In this document: positions 1 to 12,000 of the stretch, one piece after another | How the letters are laid out: the number at the start of each line of letters is the position of its first letter | Position numbering within the stretch: position 1 is the first letter of the stretch | Source of the DNA: Lucifuga dentata | Lineage: Eukaryota > Chordata > Actinopteri > Ophidiiformes > Bythitidae | Reading direction: 5' to 3' | Length of the DNA stretch: 64,000 bases | Assembly (NCBI GenBank): GCA_014773175.1 | Contig: VXCM01000339.1 | Coordinates: 669,339 to 733,338, forward strand | The notes under the pieces: model-generated | What the model saw: the letters and a program-made list of their open reading frames with translations, nothing else | Databases searched by the model: none | Told to the model about the DNA's origin: nothing | Made by a program: the position numbers and the translations under genes

Positions 1-431
1 AAATAACCTGCTGTCATGCATTTCCAGCAATTAAAATATTCCAGCAATTATGGAAGGAAGGACACCTCCGAAAAGAACTAGGATTTGGGTGATGAAATTT
101 GGACTGTTAAAGGAAAAAATACACAAATTGAAAGAAAATACTTGTGATTGTGAGAAAACCTTTTCCAGAAGAAGCTGCAGTGCAAAACATCAGCAAATAT
201 TCCCACTGTGCTTTATCTCAGATGTAAATTCTGTTATGGCACTTTAGATGCAATTTAAAGCCCTATTTAACACAAATTCCAGATTGCATTTTCAATTAGT
301 TACCAAACAAATATACAGGAAAGAAATTCTGGCGTCCTCATATGTCTACAGAACTGACACTATCTTCTTTTTTAGCATCATTATTCCAAAATAATTATAG
401 CATGAATTAATTCATCCTATTATATACATAC

Positions 432-543
432 CTGCAAAACCCATGAAGTGCTGAATGGTGAGCGGTATCTTTGTCGCGCGGGCCAGGTTTAGCAAGTAAG
501 ACAAAGGGTAGATGTTGCATGCCCTTGAAATGAAGATGGAGAG
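432..543 (-). CDS. slc9a9: slc9a9 exon 11 (last exon in the window)
   Basis: The acceptor is aataaag|CTCTCC and the donor GCAG|gtatgt. It encodes [20 protein letters not shown], then [18 protein letters not shown], the last Gly completed by the next exon. [16 protein letters not shown] is diagnostic of endosomal NHEs. The following exon, expected to start with LRGA, is not in positions 1-431. Confidence 0.92.
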
Positions 544-3500
544 CTTTATTCACATGAGCAGATTATTAAGGAGTATACTTGCTGACTGACACATATTGAC
601 AAGAGTACAGACACTTATCATAAACAGATTTGATCATTTTTATCACAACAAAATCTGACATTTGAATAATATACCCTTCAAAAAAGGAACAGACCTTTTT
701 TTGTAACATTACAAAATTTTGTTTTTGTCATATAATATGAAAAAGTTGCTACAAGGAATTTTAGTTACATTTTGGTTAAAAATAAAAAAAATCTTTATTT
801 TCATGTATGAAAGTACATGCTTCCCATGAGATTAGGCTGCTGGAGTACACCCATTGATATTAACATATTTTCACACACACATACACACACACACAAATCT
901 ATGAATATTCTCTTAGGATGCAAACAGAGCAATGCAGCATCATACCGAGGCATGAAGCCAATCAGGCTCTTCCAGCTGTTTCTGCTCTGCACACACTTTG
1001 GTGTTTCACACAGGATGGAACAGAATGCTAAATGTCATGGGCACAACTATCAGGGACAAAGCTACCATCCTGGATATACTTGATAAATTCTGACTGAAGT
1101 GATCACACTTTTGGAAGTTGCTGTTCAATGTACCTATGTAAAGAGATACCACTGCTTTAGCATCGAGGAGAGAGGAGCTTTTAGAGATTCTCCAATAACA
1201 CCAAATATGATGCCTGGAATAACACAGGGACCAATATCTTAGGCAAGGGACCTGAGTCTGACAGGGCTATTACTACAACAGAGCTCTGCCGCACCCCGCA
1301 GTCAATATTAGATCTCCTGCACCCTATGGATTTTCAAAAGCAATATCCTGCTCCCAAAACCAGCCATTTCCTCTTTATCAAAAACCTCTGAGCTATTTGA
1401 ATAGAAGTAATTAAGCACTTTCATCTGTGCCTCATTTCCAATAAAGCTTGTCTCTACTGTGACTGGCAAAGGCTGCAAGGTATAGTGATTAAAATCAACT
1501 GCACAACTAAAGAGCGATAAACGGGACTGAATCACTGGGGTTATTTCATTTTAATAGACACTTTTAGTACTGTACAAGAGGAGCTTGACCTCTATTTCTG
1601 CATGTTTATACATCCAGGTCAGCGTCCCATAAGTAGAGTTTGTCAGGCTTTTTCCTCACAATCCTTTCGTTACAGAAGAACGAGGACAAAGCTAAACAGG
1701 TTTAGTGCTCAAGATACTGTATTTTGCTTATTGGCAGCCCTTAATAATGAACATAAGAGCATGGGAAAACAAATCCGCTCACTCAACTCTTTCTTTGGCT
1801 CCTTTGACCCACTGGTGGAAGATGGATTGTAATAATAATTGCTGACCATCTGGGCACTGGACTGTGAAAGAACAGCTCCTTGGAGTGCAGCCACAAGAGT
1901 CCTCAGGCACACGCTGTGGTTACGGCTTTCAGCTTTCAGGCAAGGACAATTGCATAATATGTAGCCAGCAGTCTATTACTATCCCTCTGCTCCCCACAGG
2001 AAGCTAGACCTTAGTGACACAACAATGGCTGCGAATATGAGACATCTGTTATGATATATGTATCGTTAAGGATTTGATGGCTTTCTGACATATAAATACA
2101 TTACATTCTGGTCTTTAGAGATTCCTGCTAAAGGAGAAAGTAAGTCAACTGTATGTTGAGCACTGGTCCAACATAGGAACTCTAGAAAGAAGCCCTTTCC
2201 ACATATTGCCTTTGGGGCACACAAATGCAATCCATGTTAATGGTTGTTTGTTGTTGCACATACAACCATGACTACTGATAAATGTTTTGGGCACACAAGT
2301 GCAATATAACAATGGCCATTTAACTGTTAAGAGTAGTTTAGAAGGAATTTTTTCTTTAAAAAGATGTGGAGGAAAGATAGGACAATCTTCAGTTTTTAGA
2401 ACTTATAAGACTTAAGATACGGTGACTAATTATCTACAAAATCAGGATGTGTTCAAACATTTGTTTCATAGAGGTTACACAAAGCAGTGCTGTGCTTCAA
2501 TATCTTAATCTGCAGAGATGGTGATCATAAGAGACAGGCTGAATGTCATTTTCACAGATCACATGATTTGGGTAAATCACTGCACTGCAGTAGAGAGGCA
2601 AGATAGACAACGGGAAAATGGTTCTATCCAAATAAGTGACAGGTAAGTGTGCAGGTAAGATAATTCTGGAGCCCCTTCTGGGGCAGAAGGTTTCAAAGCA
2701 TGAAGAGAAGAAAAGAGAAGAAAAGAGAAGAAAAGAAAAGAAAAGAAAAGAAAAGAGAAGAATCCTGGGACCTTTCTCATACCTCTTTCCACTAACTCTG
2801 TACTACTGTGTAATGAAAGCAAAATGCCATAAAAAAAAAAAAAAAAAAANAAAAAAAAAAAAAAAAAAACCCTGATCAGAACAGGTTTCATCCTTATCAA
2901 CACCATAACTGGATCTCAGTGGGGATCCAAAGGCGACACAGTAGGGAGTTAAGATGCTCCATCATGTATCAGAAAAGGATACAAATGCCCCCAGTATGAA
3001 GAGGACTTTGAAAACATGGTGGGGAAACGTCAACAATACATATCCCATGTAGCCGAAGAGGAAAATCTCCCCCAAGAAGTTGAAGACTTCAAAGAGCTGT
3101 AAATTATAAAAGGGATGGAGAGGATCAGGAGGGAGAAGGTCATATGAAATGGAGGATTTAGGATGGAGGGTGGAATGAAAATGAAAGACTTGGCTTGTAT
3201 CTGAAATGGGCAAACAGGCTTAAATTTGTACAAACACAACAAATCCAGTGTTGGTATTATTTCCTGATTCTTTGAGGTATCAGATACAAACATATATATA
3301 CACATCTTCTCAAGGCCATAATAGTAATTAATATCCTTCTGATGTTTCTGCATTCAATTATAGGATGTGGTGTGCTTTTATTAAAGATTTAAAAACATGC
3401 TTTGGTTAAACATTAAGGTTAACATTGTTAATACCTGCTATAAGAGCCTCGTATCACAAGGACACAAGATGCCACTAAGAAAAATAATTCTGTCTGCTTG

Positions 3501-6500
3501 CACTAAATCACTTTGTCTTTTCCTCTGAGCTGCATCTGCATTATAAATCATAAAAATATAGATAAAGGCATTCTGTCAAGCAAACATAGTGCACCATCCA
3601 CATACACTGACTACCGCATAGCCAATCTACTTTATAGGCAAAGCTTCAGCTGTGCTGCATAGCCTTTTAAAAGGCTTTTCTCTGATAAACAGTTAGTTGC
3701 ACTGTGGCAATGATAATGAATAATAAATGCATAGATGAGTATATGCGTATACTTCTGATTTATTCTCTCCTCTGTGAAGCTTGCTGCTACAGTACGACAC
3801 CGTGCTGGCCTCCATCTGTGCTCTGCCTTTTAAGCAGATAGCTGGAGACTGGCCTCCCACCCAGACACCACTGGACAACCAGAGCACTAATGGCAATTAA
3901 TGATTGTTTGCATGTGCACACCGCACACAAACACTGGCATCAAAAGACAATATGAACAAAGTGAGCAGACTGAAAAATATTGTTTAGAAATAACAGTGAA
4001 AGAGGCTACAAACATCCCCAATGAACCCACCTGCTTAGTCCTGGTCTTGCCCTCAGAAGACAAATTGTGAATAGTGTACCTTGCCTGGCTCAACCCACAA
4101 AACAGCACTGCCACGATACCTGGGAGATGAAGAAGCATACAAGTTATGTACATAAGACTGATTTCTATTACTGTACATTATGTCCAGAAATAAAGTTTTA
4201 AAATTCCCTGACATCTGGGAGATGGTGTAACACATCTTCTAAAGATTGATGGGTGTTAAACAATTTACTGTATCTGATTAGTACAGAGAAAGCAAAATTG
4301 CTTACACATGCACATATTACGTAATCACTCTGAGCAGATGTATGTGTATGCCTGGACCGAGCCTCTCATATTCAGGATATACTGTACTGTAGGAGGTTCT
4401 TCCATGTTATGACAATAACTTCTAATAGGGTTCTTTGTCAGGTTACACAGTTCAACACGGATTCATGTTAATATCAAAGCAAGACCTGAGAACTCAAAGC
4501 CATACTGCATGGTTTAGATAAGCTGACTTCCAGTTTAGCTGTAAATGGGCTTCAAATTAAACATGGAAATAAAGATTTAAATACAAGGAATGTTAGTAGA
4601 AATTACCTTTGTTACATGTGAGAATTCTCCTAAAGGTCCTAAACTGAAGGGTCTTATGGAAAACTCTGTGTGCTCCTGCTTTTGTGGATATGTACACTAC
4701 AGGCCAGAAGTTTGAGGCCAACCCCAGATTTTAAAAAGAAATCATCAATAATGTTTGTTTTATAATTTATTGCACAGGAAATGACAAAAATATATAAAAT
4801 AAATGTAAGTACTTAGTTTTCAGGAAGAATTAGTTAACAAGAGCACATTATATATGGCTTAAGAAGTGATTTTTAATGATGGCATGCCCAGTCTATATTA
4901 GGGCACTGGCACCCCAGTTGTGTTCCAGCTCCCTCACCCAAACTCTCTTGCTTGTGTTTTAACATTCTATTCAATAGCCTGCTGTCTGCCTTCTCCCAGA
5001 TCATTCTGGGATTAACTTGGTACACAGTCTGGTCATGCTCAATCTGGGGGTGGCCTCAAACTTCTGGCCGATAGTGTAAGTTGATGACACCAGATCATAC
5101 CAGCCCAACCCTGTGAAACACCCCGAATCCACCCACTGTCCTGGTTCCAGTGTAGTCCAGCTGTACAAACAGCTTAATCAAAATGTGCTGTCCAACCCAA
5201 TTCAAGCATCCTCTGGTTTCTGGCCAAAGACATTTCTATTCCAAAGATATGGAGCTCTGGGAACCATAAGGAATGACATCATTATAAGAGATCATGCCAG
5301 ATGCAGGACAGCAGAAATTAGCAAAAGGGAAACAAAAGATAAGCAAGGCAAAGCAGAGAGAAAAATACAAAGAAAGACATGCACATAAGGAGACTGAGAG
5401 GAAAGAAGGTGGAGGTAGTGATTAGGGCCCCTGCTGGTAAAGAGGAGGTTGGCTGGATTAGAAAGCTGGAATTTGAAACACACAGCATGAAAGGTGGGCT
5501 GGTGCCACCTAGGACATGCTTGCTTTGTTGCAGAAATTCAATTTCATATTTTGCTCCCTCTGCTTTGACAGAGAATCACAGAAAAATGGAAAAAATGTGA
5601 AATTACAGTGATGGGAAGCAATGTGTAGAGGACAGAGCTGACAGTAATAAATACAGCAGCAAAGAAAAGATAGCAGCTGTGGTTCAAGCCACTATGTGAA
5701 GACAGCCCATTACTCTCTGTTCTCCAGCCACTTTCACACTAGGATGCTGACCTGTACCTGGTCCAATAATTCCTGTTCACAATGTCCTTCCCAGCACTGT
5801 TCTGCAAAGTCCTACAGACCATGCCAGCACAGCAGATCTCATTTTCCATTTGGTTTAGGGCAACAGCATCCTCCTTGGTTTACATAACACTGACAAAGGT
5901 GACACATCATCCACCATCCACACAGTGGCTCTTCCACACAGGACACTTGGCAACAGATGAAATGCATCGCTTAATAATATGCTGTTGTGAGGGGCACAAG
6001 ATTAATGACACCAGGGCTTCCTGCAAGGCTGAGGGTCATTAGGCATACCCTCACTGAATTACAGCAATTAACAGACACAGAAAGAGCCTCAATTACCAAA
6101 GAACACTGAGGAGGATTCCCATCACTCACAGGAACCCTCTGTATGAGATGCTCCTTCCTCCCAAATGGGCCATTAAAAGTCTTTTGAAAAAGGTAGCGCT
6201 CCAAAGATTGTCACAAAGTTTATTTTTAAGATTACTCTTTCAAAATATTACAACACTACAGGTTTAAATTGAGAATAAACCAGCTAAATTTACAATTAGC
6301 ACTGGTTCACAGTACATGGCTCTGTATCAGATAATACTGGTATTACTGCCCTAGGTTTTGCTGTGGTGTGCCTCCCACACTGGACAGCACTTAAAGTGGT
6401 GTACTTTATAGAGAGGGCATCTGGGTCCAATAGACAAAGGTCAAGCTATTTCATTAAAACCCATCTTCTCCTCCTCCTCCTCCACAGGCCACAGGGAGTT

Positions 6501-7171
6501 CTGCTAAGTAAGACGGAGCTCTAACAGTGGTGAATGAGTGTAACTCCTGTCATATCCAGGGCAGAATGAACAACAACACTCAAACAGGTACAAAGCATTC
6601 ATACTTCAGAGCTATAACAAGACAATTTTAGCCAACAGAGCCAATGAAGCTTTGCTTTCCAAACACACAAACTACTCAAAAATTCAGAAACTATGAATGA
6701 ATGAAATGGAAAATCAACAAAAACAAAAAACAAAAAATCCCACCAACTCTCCTGGGTGAAGAATAAAATACACTATATGGTAAGAATGAGAATATGCAGG
6801 TCATGTTGCATCCATATTACATGAGACCTGAGAAATTCTTAGCTTTCCCAGAGACCTAAGCTAAGCGAAGGCAAGAATGCTATAATGGCTTGCTGCTATC
6901 TGTGGTGCCATCTCCAAACTATACGTGTGAACACACTCAGACAAAGGAAGGGAACACTGCTTTAAAATGAGTAATGGGAGTTGAGGCTTGAATGGTATGA
7001 ATAGCTCCCTGTATCGTCGGGAGATGGCTACTTTCTCATCTTTCATTTCTTACGTCAACGACTTGCAGTTGGTGAGATATATGAGCACTGGTGTATGTGT
7101 GTGGGACAGGGGTTCTTCTAAAGTCCTGGAAACCTATACTGTCTAACTTCCCTGCTATCCAGAACACAAAG

Positions 7172-7206
<35 letters not shown>

Positions 7207-9029
7207 TGCATAATTTTTTACACCTCCTCACCTGAAAGTCCACAGGCCTCAGCTGACAGGAAGCTGCTCCAGGACAGCAGGAGAAACACTGATGTTTCCA
7301 GCAGTGGGCTCTCACACAACCGAGTGAATTTGGTGAGGTGGAAGAACAGTTAAAGATATACAAGTAAACAATCATACAGTATTAAACGCTCTAAATAGGG
7401 CAAGACAAGAAAATGCAACCGTGAAACAAACATACTGTGACTGTTGGGACATGCATTACATGAACTCTCAAATGTGACATGCTCAGGCACACACCGTGCA
7501 GGCAGAGAAACACTGCCGTGTCTGCAAACAAAAAAACAACTGAGGCAGCGGTTAGCAGCTGATGTGATTGCTAATCTTGGGACCTGTCATGTAGAGTAAC
7601 CCACTGGTTCTTAATGAGATCTCTTTTGGGAAATCTCCAATAGATAAATCTACATTGCATTCTGGTCCTGATGCTGTCCTACATCCAATCTGGTAAAGCT
7701 TCTTTCTAAGCCATTAAGCCAGCTTTAAACAATGTTCCAGAAGAAAAACAACCCAGGTGCTATATTTGGACTTTTGTATTGGTCCCCCTCTTTGCTTTCA
7801 ATACTAAAACACTTTGTTGGTTATGATTGGTTCTGTTATTTAACAATGAAAAAGGATAACTTTGCAAGACTTAAGAAGCTGTCTGAGGCTCTTTCACAAA
7901 TTACTGTATGAAGAGACAACACAAAAGAGGAGGAGACAGTTGGTATGGTTAGCATCAGCAAAACTGAACAAATGCTCACTTTGTGCACTCCTGTCATCTG
8001 GAGATCCTTCACTGTAAATAAGAGCTGAGTTCTGTCCCAAACCCTTCATGACACATCCTCATTTTTCTTCCTAAAGTCTAATTACTTGAAGATAAGAGAC
8101 AAATGCCGGACAGCGGAGAAAGCCAAAATCTCAGCAAAGGCCATCGCTTTGATTGACGACCTCTTTGAAGCCATTTATGTTGCAGCACTTTAGACTTAGC
8201 AGAGTTGCTTATGTTGATAAAGGTGGTACAGTAGGGGTGTGTTCGAGAAGCAATTACCAAGTGGAGGAAGTGGATAGATTGCAGAGGATGCTGAGGTGAT
8301 AATTGGGTTTGGGTTGCAGGGACAGAGATGGGAGGGGGTGAAAGGATATGAGTGCTGTCATAACTGTGAAAGTGAAACCTAAGAGGAAGGAGCCAGCAAG
8401 CACTCCTAGAAAATAACCAAAAGAGAAGAAGAAGGCAGGGGGGTCAAAGGTGTGTCCTCCACCCATCTGGCCATAGGTTGTGATGCCACTGAAAGACAAA
8501 TCGAGTGAACATATTGTAAAGGCTCATTTTTTGCAGAAAATACAGCTCCTGTTATAAAACAAAAAAAGAAATCAATAGTGTAATTATGGCAGAAGTAAAT
8601 ATGAATGTTAGAGACACTGAAATATTTGGGCAATGGCATGGTTTATGAAACTGAAAAAGTACAGTCATCAGAAATACAGCCCGTTAAGTTCCTAGTATAA
8701 AGCCCTCCAAAGCAGTGGGCATAAATTCACATGTTGATTATGCTGAGCTAAGCCTCTAACTGCAATTTATTGAAGTCATTCCTAAGAATACATGGCCTTC
8801 TTCAGAGGCTGATTCCTTCCATTAAAAAAAATCCATTCTGAATTATTTTCCTCAGAGAGGTCCCATAGCAGTTAGTGGGAAACAAGGGAAATGCTATTGT
8901 TCACAGAAAGTGTACCATCGTGCTATTCACACCACTATAAATATTTACTTTGTGGGGGAAGGGAGACTTCCACATGGAAGTCACTGAGTACAGAAGAGGC
9001 CTCACAGGAGGGAGGGATGAAAAGAGAGA

Positions 9030-9067
<38 letters not shown>

Positions 9068-12000
9068 CTCATGAACTCCCATTGGATTTTGACCCTCTGA
9101 AATGAAACTCAAACCTTTGAGTCAGCAAAAGCAATGTGAAAGTGGTACTTGTGGCTGAGGAAATCTGACAGAAACTAACTTTCAAGAATCTAACTTACAT
9201 GACCCTGGTTTGTCCAAGATCGTCCCAGCTTCAAAAACTTTCAAAGAATTGACAAATGAACCTGTAATGTGCCTCACTTTTCATGTTGTCAGGCTGAAAT
9301 GAGCTGGCACCCACCACAACGTGGCTTAATCTCCATAGCAAAAGGAGAAGAATCAATCAATCTGTCACTAATGAGCTCAGCAAGCAGAAAAGGAAAAATC
9401 TATTATGCCATCTGTGAAAATAAAGCCTCCATTTGAGTTATCACATTAAATTTGGCCACTTGTCACCAAGTCAGTGTGACCTTTTGGAGACTGTATCTTC
9501 TGGGGCTGTAAACTCCCAGTCAAGAATCTCAAGATGTTAACACAAGACCAGGCTGAATGCTGGCTGGGCCGGGGCTGCTGGAGCATGCAGTTTAGTGCCT
9601 GGGAGAGGGCACATCAGCGTAAGGCTGAGCTGCTCTGGGAGCTTGTTAAAATTCCAGTGCCAGGACCCCGCGTGGCTTGCTAATAAGGGCCAGCTTTGTG
9701 TGGGGGGCCACAGGCAGTCCGGCAGGCTATCTTGCCAGAAAACTGACAGGAGATGGCATGGAGGTTGGTCATGCCACTCTGTGAACAAACACAGTACTAT
9801 CTGTCTGTCAGGGGAATGTGTAGTCTCCCTCCTCTGCTTCAATGTACAGAGAGATAGCAGCCGCAGCTTGAACACAACCCATCTGCACACTCGCCTCCTT
9901 TCACTCCATCTGCCAACCTGTCTAGGCCTGTCTAGGCTCATTTGTGTGATCTGAAAAAGAGATGTCAGAGTGTGTGCACTGCAGGTACTGTACATGTGAT
10001 CTGCCAATCTGTGTGAATACAATATGCAAATGTGGACACATCTTATCCCCATCATCTCCTTTCTACCTCCATTTGTTCTTCTGCCAGCCTGTCCATGAAT
10101 GTAAGAGTTTTCCCCTCTCCATCTTCTCTCTACTCCCCATCCTGCCATCTGTTAGCACATCTAGCTCAATGGCTTTGTTCACTGGCATTGCATAAACAGA
10201 ACAGACAATGACTGCAATGTGTGTAAGCAGGACAAGCATTCATAGTGTATTGCTGGAGAAAGGGAAAGGAGAGAAAAGACTGAAGCAAAGGAAATGCATC
10301 ACGGTATTACTGAGGTTCGCTGGATTTTATCTGTCTTTTGTTTTTTTTTTTTTGACAGTTCGCTGTGTGAATTCAGTTCGTTAGCTGAAAGTGTGTCTCT
10401 GCTCTAGCGGTGAGTCTCTCCTCTGAGCACCTTAATGAGATGCTGACGGTACCAGGGGCAACTCGCTTACGTAGTCCTCTTCACAGCTTCTGAGGCGCTC
10501 ATGCTGTTTCACCAATCACAGCTCATTTCTTAAAGCTGGCAGCATCCATCCTAGCTTCCCACCCTCTAACATCCACCCCATAATACAAACTGTGGCTGTG
10601 CCCAATGGAAATGACTAAGCTCCCCTACAATTAACTTTCGAAGCATATTGCATCCAAAGAGCAGAAACAAATCCTGAGTGAGACACTTACTGTGTCAGGA
10701 CAATAGCCACAGCATCATTTAAGACACTTTCTCCAAATAGTAGGGTGTACAGATCTGGGTCCACATGCAGGTCTGAGAACAGGCCAAGCACTGAAACTTC
10801 AAGACAAAAAACAAGTTATTGATATTATGCTGTTAGTGAATGCAGGAGATACAAAAGTTTAAAGATGAATATAACCTCTGCTGTTACATATTGCAGAAAC
10901 CAGGGGAAATAATATAAGTACAATGAAAGCTGACAGAAAATGTCAGCATACTGAAAGTGGATTTTGACACGTAGAACAGCTAGATTACCTGACCAAGCAC
11001 AGACTTGTTCAGTCTGAAACAATATACAATGTTTATGGAAAGTAATGTAGAAAAAAAAAAACAGGAAAAAAAGCTCTTATTGTCCCTGTACTTTACAAAT
11101 TGATAGCTAAAATGGTGATTTAGCAGTTACATACTGTGTAATTGCAAGCATTACAAAAATTAATGAATCATCATTCCATTACATGGTAATGAACTGATCC
11201 ATGTAAAATGCATAAAATGTGCTTGATATTTTAGCTAACTGTAATGACTTTTCCACGAGGTACAGTATATATCAAACAAAACACTTTGAGAAAGTCTAAT
11301 AGTTTTCACTGAACTCTAACTTAGTGAGTGACCCCATAAATAGCAAATACAAAAGATTTTAGTCAGGACAGACATACAGTAGGGTAAGATTCAAAAACAA
11401 TACAGGAGTGACTAATAACTTTAATAATGGCTGGATTCCATTTAGGTAGTGCTAGTGCTGGAGCCCTGTATTGTGCATGGTGGCTTCACTTACCAAAAGA
11501 GCCATCAGTAATGTTATTAGGCACACCTATATGCTTCTCCTATGACAGGTCAAAATCTTAACCATGATAAAAGTCTTTTATTAAATGAAAACTGGTGCAT
11601 ACCCAGCTTCGGTGTCATCACAACACAGAATAGTAGAAAATAGTTTAACAGATTCATTCAGATTAGATCATTATCACTTCTGCGTTGGCAGTATTAAATG
11701 GAATACTGTTTCTTCAGTGACTGAAGAAACAGTATTCCCAAATATGTTTCCCAAAACGGCCTTCACAAATTAAACTGCATCATCAAGTATGTAAATGCAA
11801 ATAAACACCTTATGTAACTGTGTGAGTTTTTTACTGCATTAAATGAGCACTTTTTTTGTGAAAACATTGCACATCAACCAGCTAAAGTCATCGAATGATT
11901 TGCATGATGAGATTTGTTTGTATGATTTGTACACTGGGTGGACAGTTGTAGACTGTTATACTTTCCTTATTGTGAAGGCTGCAGGTCTTTCTCTTGCTTA

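Larger units (their letters stand above)
4120..7231. other. slc9a9 intron 8
   Basis: Non-coding intron. It holds a Tc1-like MITE (4693-5078) and the CA repeat starting at 7175. I see nothing else that I can name in the remaining sequence. Confidence 0.65.

Noticed and set aside
1..431. Possible next slc9a9 exon (expected LRGA segment)
   Set aside because: The minus strand of this stretch has no such sequence; the exon must be beyond the window.
2636..2875. Lys/Glu-rich open frame
   Set aside because: It is a translation of the AAAAG repeat and a poly-A run across a gap.
8258..8349. Extension of slc9a9 exon 7 to a GT donor (ACTTG|gtaatt)
   Set aside because: The extra codons do not resemble the exchanger family and leave out LTKFT. 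The AT-AC junction restores it exactly.
9537..10148. Minus-strand open frame of 203 codons
   Set aside because: No recognisable domain, odd composition, no splice or family support, and it lies wholly within slc9a9 intron 6. Probably chance.
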